From Cantharellus purpuraceus (Eukaryota > Basidiomycota > Agaricomycetes > Cantharellales > Hydnaceae): a stretch of 64,000 nucleotides of DNA. This document shows positions 11,279 through 22,028 of this stretch, piece by piece. The notes under the pieces are model-generated. The model was not told the DNA's origin, ran no database searches, and worked only from the letters and a program-made list of their open reading frames with translations. The translations under genes and the position numbers were made by a program. Each line of letters begins with the position of its first letter. Positions within the stretch are counted from its first letter, which is position 1. The DNA lies in assembly GCA_025174535.1 (NCBI GenBank), contig JALBUN010000023.1, positions 3,720,001 through 3,784,000 on the forward strand. The letters are read 5' to 3'.

Positions 11279-11623
11279 AGGTCCTGAGGTGAGAGCTGGG
11301 AGCTGGGTGTGAGTCTTTGTATTGTGGGCCAGGGTGGACGACGTGCTGAACGGTGGTAGGATTGGGATGCAAAGGGTCGAAGGCGATATGGCACCGGTGG
11401 GTGCGGCAGATGGGGATCGGGGCTACGGGTGGGGGCCTGGGACCTGGGATCTGGGCCGTACGAGATAGATGTGGGAGGTGGGGTTTGGCACATGACTGGG
11501 AGTGTTGCAGTGCAGGGTTGCCGTTGTGTTTGACGCTGGTCGGCGGAGTTTGGGAGGGCAAAGCTGACGGTGAGTGAGTGCGGTATGCACGTTTTCGAAG
11601 ACATCTGATACACGAGTTCAACG
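11279..11623. other. Short intergenic stretch upstream of the 11.6 kb gene
   Basis: GC content rises abruptly here from transposon-like to gene-like. No clear promoter motif or upstream exon could be fixed, although an upstream exon of the next gene is possible. Confidence 0.3.
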
Positions 11624-13888
11624 ATGGCCTGCGTCTGGGAGACCTCCATCATGTTCAAGCCAGAACGCAGCACCGCTGCCGTCGCGCACGAGCATGCCCA
11701 CCTCGATCCGCTGAGGTCCCCCCCGCCCCCGTGGTGGTCCAGCCAGATCGACGACATGTACCACCACTGTGCCCCGTACGACGCCGAGCACCCGCAGCCC
11801 TTCCCCGACGTCGAGGATGCAGGCTGGGACATGGCGCCCGTCTCCCCGCCCTCCCCCTCCCGCCGCACCATCGAGATGCTCCCAGATCTCGACGATGACG
11901 ACGACGACGCGCCTGCACTGTCCCCGCCCTCGCCCTCGCGCCGCTCCCTGGCGCTGCTGCCCGACGCCATCGACGACTGTCCCCAGCTCTCCCCGCCCTC
12001 CCCCGTCCAATCCGACGCCCCCTTCGCGTGCGCCTTTGACACCCACCCCCTCTTCATCGAGGACGCCGCCCACACGCCCCTCCCAAGCCCGCCCACACAT
12101 GCCCACACGCCGCCCCTCGCCGCCCGCCTGCACACCGAATACACCGCCCTCACCCGCCTCCGCGACCACACGCTGCACGCCGAGCGCACCAGCCGCGCGC
12201 GCAACGTCGCCCTCCGCGGCCGCGAGCGCGAGCTCGGACGTGCCGTCGCCGCCCTGCGCGATGCACACGCGCGCGACGCCCCCGCCGCCACGACCGCTCC
12301 CGCAGGCACGCCCACCCCCGCCGACGCCGGCGCCCCGCCCCACCCCGCCTCCTCCCCCCCCACACCCTCCGCAGCCCTGCACGCCTACCGCACACTCGCC
12401 ACGCGTGTCATGCTCGAGCGCACAGAGGAAAAACGCCGCCGCAAAAAGGACAAACAGCGCCTCAAGGAGCTGCGTGTCATACTGGGCGTGGGCGTGCATG
12501 CCCTGCTCGGCCTCGCCCCGCCGCCGTGTGACGACGGTGGGCATGAGAACGGGACCCAGAGCACGGGCGAGGCCGTCACCGCGGTCGAGAAACCCACTTT
12601 CAGTGCAGGGCACGCCGCGACCGCGACCACGGACCTGGGTATCCACACGGCGGCACCTCAGGGGCACGCGTGGTCGATGAAGGCGCAGACCCAGGCACAG
12701 CTGCAGACACCGACCCAGCCCCTCACAGCGCCGACACGCAGCCCAACATGCCCCTTGGAGAGCGGTGCGGCGCGGGGGTCGTCGGGATGGAGGTTCGGAC
12801 TGGGGCTGGAGGGACCCGAGTGTGTATGTGCGGGAGCGGGGGAACGCTCTGATGCGCTGGAAGCTACGACGATGGGGGCGAGCGTGATGGATGCAGAGAC
12901 GCGGACGGAACAGTTTGAAGATGCACTCGAACACCTCTGCCTTGAAGAAAGGCAACATACGATGACGAGGACGACGGCGGGGGTGAAGGCCGGCATAGTG
13001 GATGCGGAGACGCAGACGCAGACGTCGGCGCAGACGAATGCTACCGCCAACGCCGACAGGATGGGTATGACGCGAGGGACGCACTTGGCGTTGGAACTGG
13101 GGCTGGGGCTGGGACTGGGAGGGGGAGGGTCTGATGTGTTGTTGGGTGGGGGTCTTTGCCGGGATGGCGAAGGGGCGCATACGATGATGATGACCCCGAC
13201 GACGACGACGACGACGATGACGATGACGAAGATGAAGACGAAAAATGACGGGGTGGCGACGGTGGTACCGCCACCACTACCACCGCCTGCCCTGCCACAA
13301 CCGCCGCCAAAGCCAAAGATAGACACCTCTGAAGCGGGCCTCCTTGGGATGGTGGGCCTTGGGCGCGGGTGTGGGCGTGGGCGTGGGCTGGGACTTGGAC
13401 TCGAGCTTGGATTGGACGCTGCATACGCACCCGCACATGCACCTGCACCTGTACCGGCGCCTGGATGCGGCCCAGGCTTGGGCTTGGGCTTGGGCTTGGG
13501 CTTGGGCTTGGGCATGGGTTCAGGCTTGGGCTTGGGCCTGGGCCTGGACCTCACGCCGCTCCCGTCCCCGCAGACGGCGGGGCAGACGGTGACGCTGGCG
13601 GAGCGCACGACGGCGATGCGGAGGCTGGTGGCGAGGATGACGATGCGGAGGCGGGATTTGGGGATGAGGAGTTTGGTTGAGGCGGGGGAGATGGGGATGG
13701 GGGAGGAGGAGGGGGGGCGTGATGGTGGTGATGGGGAAGATGATGGGAGTGGGGGGGTGGGGGGGAGGTGGAGGAGAGGGGGGAGTGCGTTGGGGAGGGA
13801 GGTGGTTGGGGAGGGGGAGTGCGGGGGTGGGGGGGATGGTGATGGCGATGGCGATGTGAGGACGGCGATGGCGACGGCGATGGTATAG
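11624..13888 (+). CDS. Hypothetical low-complexity coiled-coil protein
   Basis: A single 754-codon frame starting MACVWETSIMFKPERS. Residues about 25-140 hold two Ser/Pro repeats (LSPPSPSRRSL type) and an acidic Asp run. Residues about 165-215 are Arg/Ala-rich with heptad character (YTALTRLRDHTLHAERTSR). A second basic helix lies near 275-300 (LERTEEKRRRKKDKQRLKEL). The middle is disordered, a Gly-Leu dipeptide tract follows near 615-640, and the last 120 residues are Met/Arg- then Gly-rich. I know no named family; it resembles unnamed proteins of Agaricomycetes with basic coiled coils, so a nuclear role is only a guess. Long antisense ORFs here are composition shadows. The start and the repetitive C-terminus are uncertain. 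Confidence 0.55.
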   Translation: MACVWETSIMFKPERSTAAVAHEHAHLDPLRSPPPPWWSSQIDDMYHHCAPYDAEHPQPFPDVEDAGWDMAPVSPPSPSRRTIEMLPDLDDDDDDAPALSPPSPSRRSLALLPDAIDDCPQLSPPSPVQSDAPFACAFDTHPLFIEDAAHTPLPSPPTHAHTPPLAARLHTEYTALTRLRDHTLHAERTSRARNVALRGRERELGRAVAALRDAHARDAPAATTAPAGTPTPADAGAPPHPASSPPTPSAALHAYRTLATRVMLERTEEKRRRKKDKQRLKELRVILGVGVHALLGLAPPPCDDGGHENGTQSTGEAVTAVEKPTFSAGHAATATTDLGIHTAAPQGHAWSMKAQTQAQLQTPTQPLTAPTRSPTCPLESGAARGSSGWRFGLGLEGPECVCAGAGERSDALEATTMGASVMDAETRTEQFEDALEHLCLEERQHTMTRTTAGVKAGIVDAETQTQTSAQTNATANADRMGMTRGTHLALELGLGLGLGGGGSDVLLGGGLCRDGEGAHTMMMTPTTTTTTMTMTKMKTKNDGVATVVPPPLPPPALPQPPPKPKIDTSEAGLLGMVGLGRGCGRGRGLGLGLELGLDAAYAPAHAPAPVPAPGCGPGLGLGLGLGLGLGMGSGLGLGLGLDLTPLPSPQTAGQTVTLAERTTAMRRLVARMTMRRRDLGMRSLVEAGEMGMGEEEGGRDGGDGEDDGSGGVGGRWRRGGSALGREVVGEGECGGGGDGDGDGDVRTAMATAMV
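13183..13240 (+). repeat. GAC/GAT trinucleotide run in coding sequence
   Basis: Repeated gacgacgacgatgacgatgac triplets encode a Thr-rich tract in the frame of the 11624-13888 gene (and Asp-rich or Arg-rich tracts in the other frames). Confidence 0.7.
13471..13548 (+). repeat. TTGGGC hexanucleotide array
   Basis: Near-perfect tandem ttgggc units encode alternating Gly-Leu in the 11624-13888 frame. Runs of three G every six bases on the + strand could fold as G-quadruplexes. Confidence 0.75.
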
Positions 13889-14096
13889 GAAAAGGAAGAG
13901 GAAGAGGAAGAACTCTGCTCCCAAAGCATGCGACATCACTCTGGTCGTTTTTGAATTTTTGCTTTTTTTTTTGGTGGGGGATGGCGATGGCGGTGGCGAC
14001 GGTGCTGGTATAGGAAAAGGAAGAGGAAGAACTCTGCTCCCAAAGTATGCGACATCACTCTGAGTCGTTTTTGAATTTTGAATTTTTGCTTTTTTT
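13867..14096 (+). repeat. Imperfect tandem duplication of about 115 bp
   Basis: The block 'ggtataggaaaaggaagagg...aactctgctcccaaag...gcgacatcactctg..tcgtttttgaattttt' occurs twice, at about 13881-13970 and 14009-14096. Each copy is preceded by a 'gatggcgatggcggtggcgac' type stretch. The first copy holds the stop codon of the 11624-13888 gene, so the duplicate could add a second 3' end or poly(A) region. Between the copies is a T10 run. Confidence 0.75.
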
Positions 14097-14332
14097 TCCC
14101 TCTTGTTTCGCGGCGTGCATGTAATTCGTTTTTCCTGCTGTCTGTCTGTTGATCATACCAATCTCATAGGAAGGGCCTTTGCTAGCTACTTATCCAAAAA
14201 AAAAAAAAGAATATTATATATGATCCAGGTATGGAATAGATGAGCGTGAAATAAGTGGCTACAATACATGAGAGGTGCGTGGGGGAAGAGACCAGGGCAT
14301 GGGCATGCCTTCTACGTAGGGTGATGCAAGTG

Positions 14333-16082
14333 TTACAATCCCCTCGAGGTGCCATCTGGCGATACCTCTGCGACCACCACAGGCTGGGGGACAGATCCGC
14401 TGGCCGTCGAGCTGGCCGTCGCGTTTGGAGGCCCACTGGGGGTGTCGTTCGCAGCCCCGCTTGCAGGTTCATTCAAAGGCCCACCTGCAGCCTCCCCGCT
14501 TGTGGCCTCGTTCGAGGGCGCACCGGCCGTCTCGTCCGCAACCCCGTTGACAACACTGAGGGGCCGCTGCTTTGGCTGCTTTGGCTGCGCCGCCTCCTCC
14601 ACCGCCGTATGGCTCAACGTCACCTCCCCCTCCTGCTGCCTATGCGGCTGCAGCTCCTTCCGCCCCTCCGCGCGACACCGCAACGCGTACTCCCTGCACG
14701 CCTCGCGACTCTGCTCCAGCGCCGGGTCCTCCCGATCCAGCGCCACCACCGCAAAGCCCGGCAGGTTGTACTCCATCAGCTCCTTGAGGCGCGGGAGGAG
14801 CGTCTTGTCCGGCGCGTATGTCCCGCTGTTGTTGTCAATGACGAGCTCCCATGCGACCTGCGCGTCCTCGCGGTGCGCCGCCTCGTCAAACGCGGCCCAC
14901 CCGCCCGCGGGGCGCGGGTGGAACTCGCCGCTGTAGCGCACGGTTTCGGCGCAGTTGGCGTGCAGCGCGTGCTTGGAGGCAAAGTCGACGAAGAAGGCGG
15001 CGCCGGTCTCGCTGAAGCGCAGCGTGTCGTCGTCGAGGCCGATGATGTAGGTGTAGACGGCGGGCTTGACGCGGTGCGAGGCGCGGCGGCCGCCCTGGAG
15101 GAGCGTGCGGACGTCGGCGGGGGACGCGATGGTGCCAAAGCCGTTGCGCGTGGAGCGGGCGTAGAGCATGCGGTGGCCCGCCTGGATGGAGGAGCGCACG
15201 GCGAGCGAGGCGGGGCCGCTGCCAAAAATGTGCTGCGCGGCGGAGTAGGCGACGTTCCAGTGCTGCGGGGGCCCGCTGAGGAAGGACTGCACGCCCTTGA
15301 TGCGGACTTTCCAGGTGGAGTAGAGGCGCTGGCCGTTGTCGTCGAGGTGGGTGAGCCGGCCCACTGTCGGGGAAAAGTGCCGCGAGTAGGAGACGGGACC
15401 GTCAAAGGTGTAGGGGAGGAGCGAGGGGGAGGACGCGGGGTGCGTTGTGACCTGTGGGAGATGAGGCGAACGGAGAACGATGGCACGCGTAGCGATGCGC
15501 GCACCTTTGCCCATAGCGTGCCCTTGTCGCGTTTAGACTTGCTCCTGATCGTCTCCTCCTTCGTGCCGTCCGTGAGACTCACCTCACAGGCACCTACACG
15601 GCTTCATTGAGGGATGCAAGGCCCGCGGGCGAGCAACTGACGCACCAATGTAATCATCGGTCGGCGAGCCGTCGTCCTTGTCGTACACTTTTACCTTGAG
15701 CTTGCCATCGCTGGGCACGTTCTTGACGTGCCACAGCTCATTCCACACTGGATTCAGCGTGTTTGGCTGCACCGCCGAGCTACAACCAACGGCCGCGTTC
15801 AAGTGCCACACACGTAGAAAGCCACCCAACGACTCACGTGAACCTGATCCTGTCGTCGATGGTGGCGATGAGGTAGGGGTCGGCGCTGCCAATGACGTCC
15901 ATCTTGGGCAGATCTTTTGCGCCGATAAACTGCACGCTCACATCGACGAGCGTATGTCTGATGCTGTCCACACCATCCCGCGCAGCATCCTGCGCACGCA
16001 ACTTGATGCGCTCGAGCGCACTTTTCGTGTCCGTGTAAACATCACTATGAGCATCTCGACGGCGACGAAGGAAAGACATCAT
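14333..16082 (-). CDS. C2-domain protein with a conserved fungal C-terminal region
   Basis: Exons (complement) 15838-16082, 15646-15779, 15505-15593 and 14333-15451 give 528 aa. All introns are GT-AG of 52-58 bp. After a basic, charged N-terminus (residues 1-40), a C2 fold spans about 45-145: VDVSVQFIGAKDLPKMDVIG, SADPY, the NTLNPVWNE strand and KVYDKDDGSPTDDYIG. The Asp-rich loops (D62, D68 and the D-K-D-D loop) suggest Ca2+-dependent membrane binding. The rest is a single long domain with FSETGAAFFVDFASKHAL and WELVIDNNSGTYAPDKTLLP, familiar to me from uncharacterised basidiomycete proteins. The tail (about 420-528) is Ala/Ser/Pro-rich. The start is ATGATG at 16082. Its function is probably peripheral membrane or lipid-linked; no enzyme motif was recognised. 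Confidence 0.85.
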
Positions 16083-16321
16083 GGTGGATGTGGTAAGGGA
16101 GAGGCTCACTTGTTGAGTCGTCCGCCGAGGTGCGATGAGACATTAGGTATACGCCGCTACTCTTTAGGCCACACGCTGTGTTTTTGACAATCAACAAATT
16201 CAAACGGCGCTCCACAGTTTTACCGCTTTCGTCTCTACCTGCATCTCGCTCGGCTGCCACGCCCAGCTCGACACCGAACGACAAACTTCATCTATACCTA
16301 TCTCTATGTTACACCCAAAGA

Positions 16322-18505
16322 TCAAGACTGCTGAGAACTCGTGTACCCAATATCCAACCACATCCTCAACGGCTCCCCATACCGAATCGTCACCCACAAC
16401 AGCCTAACACGCATTATGAGCGACATTGCTCTGAGCGAAACACATGTGTGCACACACGTACCCAAACGCCAGCCACGTCAATATGGCAGCGAGCCCGTTC
16501 GTCGTCGCCACGCCCACCTCGTTGATCAGAGGCAACACCCCCGCACACGCAATCGCGCAAAACACATTTCTGAACGCACTGCAAGAGCATAAGACGATAA
16601 ACCACCAACACCACCCGTTCGCATCGGCGCACCTATACACAGCCATCACCTCTGCACTCTGTGTGCGGAGGACGTCGACGAAATACGTGGCGGAAGGCGC
16701 GAGGACACAATCCACCTAACATCATCAGAAAATACAATGACCCGCCAAAGAAAAAGCATGCACATACCCCAACGCCGTTCAAAAACAAACACACCAGGTT
16801 GATCACCAGCCCCACCGTCCCAGGGACAAACCTCGTCGTCAGCCCAAACACCACCAGGGAAAACGGCAAGATCATCGCCGCGCCGTACAGCGTCACCCTG
16901 AGTCGATCTTCGGGGACCCACTTGCCTTCCCGGCGCAGGCGTCCCTGGATGACGGCGCGGTCTGCCAAGCGGCCTCCCAAGGCAGCTCCCACTTGCGCGG
17001 GGGGTGTCAGAGCGGTTGCGGGATGTGAAGAGGGAGCTGGAAACGCACCCATGTTTCCCACCCCAGAGGGGATCAGGCATGCGCCGATGAGGGCGGGGCT
17101 TGTCATGCCGTAACGGGGGCCCTGGCGTGACGAGACGAGTGTGAGGCGTTGCAGTTTATGAGATCGACAACACGCTCACCAGTGTGTATGAGAGGGGAAT
17201 GATCAGAACTGGAACCAGGGTTCACACGCTGGGCAAGTGATACATTATGAACCACTCACCAAACAAAGAAGTCAACGCAAATGCCGCAGCGAGCGACTAC
17301 AACAGCGTCACCTACCCCGTACGAAAAAAAACCACCACACCACTTACCACCAACAGAATAACAGGACTTTGTAATATAGCCAACGACGCAAACGGATTCA
17401 GCCACACCACCGTCCGCCTCCTCTTCTTGACCGGTCCACCAAGAATCCCCTCGCGCGCGTGAAGAATGTCTATACCTCGCGTGCCTGGGTGGCTGGTTTC
17501 TGGGAGAAACAGCGCGATGGCTATCAAGGCTGCCAGACCCATGGCGAAGATGAACATCTGCATGGCGCGCCAGGACGCGTACGTCGCCATAAACCCGCCC
17601 ATTATAGGCGCGAGCGTGGGCCCGAATAGCACGGTCTGCAAACGGATATATCCACGGGTAGGTAAGACAATGAATGGGAAACGTACGCCAAAGAAGACGC
17701 CCATTGCCGTTCCGCGTTCTTCTAGTCTGTAAATATCGGAAATCGTCGCGGCGCCGACGGACATGACACTAGGGGGTTATCATACGAGTGAGATCACAAC
17801 AAGGGGGGAAGGGTATAATACCATGAAGCACCAAACGCCTGGATGGTCCGCCCGATCACGAGCTGTGTCACGTCCCGCGCGAGGGCGGCGCCCAGGGAGC
17901 CGACACACACGAGGGGGAGCGACGCGAGGTATATGGGCTGGCGGCCATCTGGATGAAAGGGGGAAAAGAAAGTGGGACGGGGGGAAATAAGAGGCAGGGC
18001 GTGCGGGACGAACAGAATCCGGCATAGGGCGCCCAGAGGAGGTTGCCGAGTGCGATCATGAAGACGTATACTCCGACGGTGTAGCTGGTGAATGGGGGGA
18101 TGAGCATGTGCGTGTGTTTTTCATGAGGGGTTGGACAAAGGTGGGTATGCGCCACTTACTTGATGATAGTACCGGTCGTGTTTAGGTCTTTAGCGACATC
18201 TGGGACGCAGGGTATGAAACACCCTGACGCAAACGCTGCGACGAGGACGACGAATATGCACGTGGCATTTCAGCACTGAGAATTCTAAGGAGAAGAGACT
18301 CACGTCCTATGAGACCAGCTGACGAAATGACCGTCGTGATGAGTCGTTTCTGAGGGGGCGTGAAGCGGTCGTAAACATCGATATCGTGCGTGCGTGTACG
18401 ATCATGGGGCTCTTGAGGTCCAGGACGCGTGGCTGGAGCTGGAGCGGAAGCAGGAGCAGGAGCAGGAGCAAGAGCTCTAGCCAGCAGCGGAGTCGTCTCA
18501 GACAT
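16322..18505 (-). CDS. MFS transporter, drug:H+ antiporter (DHA1)-like
   Basis: Thirteen exons (complement: 18304-18505, 18160-18235, 18014-18084, 17822-17948, 17687-17768, 17348-17635, 17260-17296, 17180-17208, 17049-17121, 16768-16991, 16633-16715, 16462-16578, 16322-16403) give 496 aa in frame. The N-terminal tail is MSETTPLL with an Ala-Pro repeat. TM1 begins LITTVISSAGLIG; FASGCFIPCVPDVAKDLNTT and GNLLWAPYAGFYGRQPIYL (motif A region) follow. The central part has GPTLAPIMGG (motif C-like) and ASWRAMQMF; the second half has IIPLSYTLGPRYG and GAALGGRLADR. Such carriers export drugs, polyamines or small metabolites from the cytosol across the plasma membrane; the substrate cannot be read. 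Two exons are only 29 and 37 bp, the reason a simple ORF search shows fragments. Confidence 0.88.
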
Positions 18506-19250
18506 ACACAAGAGCACAAAGCACAAATGAAGAGAGAGGACGTGTGTGGCGTATGTTATTACCACGGAGGATACAAAAATCCAGCGGAAGACTAGGGGTT
18601 CACCGTTTTTGACGATGAGTCCTAGTCGTGACTCTTCTCTTCCCTTGCATAGTGACTGATCGCCGCGCTGACTCTGGAAGAGCAAGATATTGGGCCCCTA
18701 TACGTCGCGGTGCGTACGTACAGTGCTAGGAAGGCGAAACTGCTAGGTACCTGTACGTGCGGACCGAGGTGCGTAGTTTACCGAGGGTGCGAAGGTCTTA
18801 TTGGGTGCGGCCCTTAACTTTGCAGTGGATTCCAGAAGGACAGAGCTATGCGATATGGCTGAGGATAGCTTGTGTGTCACGGCCACGAAGGGGGGGTCTG
18901 GTGACCTTTATTAGCTGGTGTACGGACCGTATGGCGCTAAGCGTGCCAGGACACCGAGATTTGAGGTATGAAGTGATATGAGTCAACTCGGGTAGCATGC
19001 ACTGGGGTGATCCTCAAGCCGAAAGCGCCCTAGTGCCTCGGACACGCGGGGACGTAGATCATAGCAGTCCAACAATAAGTGTATGGCCTTCTGAGAATCT
19101 TTGGGGGCCAAACTGAAATGCCAGGGCAGACAAGTCATCTGGACACACAAACGCAGATGCGGGGCTTCTGTGCATGAACCTCGGAAGATTATGTTGATGG
19201 GAGATCTTAGATGCCATCTCATTGGCATAGCGTTGAGTGAGAGCCCATGC
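18506..19250. other. Intergenic DNA between the transporter and the DNA transposon
   Basis: No gene is supported. It should contain the transporter promoter (reading leftwards from about 18506). Small open stretches have no recognisable protein content. Confidence 0.4.
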
Positions 19251-19509
19251 TATAGGGCCACGCACTTCGGACACCCCCCTCCAGTCGGTCAGTCACCCCC
19301 TGTCATGGATGGCTGGTGATGCCGTTATTGACTCCGATCGCCCCTCTTTGCGGCATGAGCGGGAATCGGTCAGTCACTCAAATACAAAGTGTAAGACTAA
19401 AAAACAGGCCTCTATTCCAACCAATTACCTTGAGTATTATAAATCTTGTAATGTAGATAATATGGGTCTGAAGTGCTAGTGGAAACTAGAGGAAAAGATG
19501 GTCCAGGAT

Positions 19510-20760
19510 ATAGTTGAGCTTGGTCACTCAGGTTCAAGGCTGTTGGATGACACTTTGTTCCCTTGAGGAATCCATTTATATTCACCAATGAGGACTTTGC
19601 ACCAAGTAGAGCAACCTCAGCTACTGCTGTAGTCCCAGACTCATATCCCCCTGAGATGCAGACATCATCCCCTGCCATTCCCACTGATGCCAAGACTCAC
19701 ATGAAGATGACTCAGATTATCATCTTTCTGATGAATTTGACACATGGACTGATGAGGATTTTTCATCCTCAAATGATGCCTCATCAATTTACCCTGATGA
19801 CTCACAGTCCATTGTTCACACAGGTAGTACTCTATCTTCTACCACTCAAACCACCTGCTCCAGCTCAGCTGCAGCAGCATCAATACACATGTTGCCTTCA
19901 GTGGTTGGATACGAAGAGGACCAGTGCCTGGATTGTGAGCAATTGCTTTCAGAACTACATAAATGCCATCAGCAGCTGTTAAAGGGTGTCTTAGTTCACA
20001 CCGTTGCACAGAACTCAACCAAGTGTATTGGTTGGGCAATGTGCTGTACAGTGTGATAGTTACTAAGTTTGTCTCTCTACTATATGTGGACCCACATGTG
20101 TACTTGGGTCCACTGGCTTACATAATAACTATACATATGCACCCTATGGGTGCATATATCTATCAAGAAGACAGCATCCCTTAATAGAATGCTGCATACA
20201 CTAATTATAACTATCTAGCTACATACTATAGTAAGTAAGTACCTTGCATACTTACAGCAGCACTGAATGACACACATGATGCTCAAGCTCCAAAAGGCTC
20301 AGACTGCAGCTGCTCAAATGCACTGTATCACGGTCAAAAGAAAGCTTAATGACACACAAATTCAACTTGCCAATGAAACTAAAAGGAAAACCTGCAAATC
20401 AATGGATGTTTTGTCACTGGACCAGACCTCTGTGCCCAGTTTGAGGTTGAGGAAGCTGAACAACAAGAGTGGATGTGCATTACCTCTGAGAAGGAAGCAC
20501 AGAAAAATGCTGAAAGCATTGCAATACATGTCTTCTTGACAAAGCAGCTAACAGGGTTTTTAATAACCCATTCTCACATTACAAGCAAAAGGATGACTTG
20601 CTTGCCCTTGCCAGTGCTCTCTGCCTCTCAACCGGAGGAACAGTAGCAGAACTTACATCCTGGATCAAAGGACATTTACATGCCCATTACAACCTGGCAG
20701 AAAATCCTCAGTTCAGTGCAAGGGGAACAAGGCCAGTTCCTGCTCATGATTTCTTGGTGA
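19510..20760 (+). pseudogene. C-terminal half of a pogo-like transposase
   Basis: The + strand, in several frames, reads NPFIFTNEDFAPSRATS (about 19566-19616, the segment that usually follows the DDE domain of fungal pogo transposases). A Ser/Thr/Asp-rich stretch, a CLDCEQLLSELHKCHQQL coiled coil (about 19930-19985), FVTGPDLCAQFEVEEAEQQ and a SAP-like helix pair (LALASALCLSTGGTVAEL and WIKGHLHAHYNLAENPQF, about 20597-20720) follow. Several stops and shifts occur. It is on the opposite strand to the N-terminal half of the same kind of protein at 22029-23029, so the element has been rearranged or is composite. Confidence 0.6.
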
Positions 20761-20838
20761 TCCTCAGGGTAATCCTCAGGGTAATACATGTTTGGGCTTG
20801 CATGTATTTGTGTATTACATTGTATCAGTTGATAGGGA

Positions 20839-22028
20839 TGTTTTCAAGTACCTGCCGGTTGTTATGACTATATTCATTAATGCCCAGATCCCCGTCTGAT
20901 CCACTCAGATCCCCATGCACATGAAATCTATACTCCATTTGGAAACCATCACGTCTCCATTTATCTGTCCAATTGTCACTGCCAACTTCGCTCATCCACC
21001 TCTGGTTCCGATAGATGCATCAGCATCACCATAGGAACCTGGACATTCATCTCTGTCAGACTTGGACATATCCACATAAGGCCATCGGCCTCAGAGACCC
21101 ATCACCAGAGTAATTATTATTAGATTTCAAATATGTATTTAAGTTGCCCAACTGGGGACTTCATTCCCCAGTTTGAATATCGAATCACACCTAGCTCCTA
21201 AGTCTGATCCTAACTATCTAAGTCATACTCCATCTTCAAAATCTTGGACACTGGTATAAGTGAGGGTGCAGCACATAAGCTGAAGCCAAGTCTGTCCCGA
21301 CCTCCACAATGCACCCCAATTCCTACTCCAACTCCAACCTCCACAACACACCCTGATTCCCACTCTGACTCTGACCGTCACTCCAACCCAATCTCCAACC
21401 CCCAATCAGACCTAGTGTGTAACACTGGTCACAGATGTTACATCCTGTAACACCAAGTTCCGATCTCCGGATTCCATCTCCACCTCCATCAACTCCACCT
21501 CCATCAACTCCGGACCCTGCCATTGTTCTCCTCATTAGTAGTCTTCTTCTTATGGGTTACAACAACTGTTATACTTTCTAATTGTTTAGTATTAGTTCAG
21601 ACATGAGTCCAAACTCCGAACTCCTTTCCATGTTGTATTCCATATTAGTCTTATTGTCTTATCACTTTTAGTTTTACCATTCAATTCTCTACATACTTAT
21701 ACGGGCTACTTCTGTATGTTACAGTAGTTCGTATATCGACTAAGATTCCCCATCAGCTTCTTGGTTACTAGCTTCTTGACAAGTAGCTTCTTGACAAGTC
21801 AAACTCTGGATCTTTGATCCAACTCCATACTCCGAACTCTGAAATATTGGACCGACGATTCAAGGGGATGCAACACATAAGTTGAAGCCAAGTCCACTCG
21901 ATCCAACTCAATAGTTATTTGTCCCCATCTGTCTCCGGTTGAACTGGAACAGTAAAGTCCCATCCCCTTCCTCACTAGTATCTGAACACCAGCTACTCCT
22001 TTAAACTCCAAGTTTTCAGCACTTAACA
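20839..22028 (+). repeat. Longest copy of LTR family A (about 1.19 kb)
   Basis: It starts TGTTTTCAAGTACC at 20839, equivalent to TGTAAGTACC at 3190. It contains the whole 3205-3732 block (20860-21424), then about 170 bp seen only here, then the 1-433 block (21596-22028), ending CTTAACA. It joins the two partial copies into one LTR model. The inner block alone is flanked by ccggt/ctggt (20855-20859 and 21425-21429), a possible 5 bp target duplication, so a solo-LTR insertion of only that block is the alternative. It lies inside the pogo-like element, at the border of the two transposase halves. Confidence 0.65.

Noticed and set aside
11257..13180. Long minus-strand ORFs opposite the 11.6-13.9 kb gene
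   Set aside because: They owe their openness to high GC (few stop codons), have repetitive His/Pro/Ser or Gly/Arg content and no domain; the + frame has more protein-like segments.
12658..13939. Minus-strand ORFs rich in Pro/Ser/His
   Set aside because: They are mirror images of the G-rich repeats on the + strand; no conserved motif.
14255..15610. 451-codon + strand ORF antisense to the C2 gene
   Set aside because: It is a GC-driven shadow; the minus strand has a complete spliced C2-domain protein with consensus introns.
18983..19274. Minus-strand ORFs near the left TIR as a gene
   Set aside because: The apparent MSEVRGP start is translated TIR sequence; the same happens at the right TIR (23045), so both are repeat artefacts.
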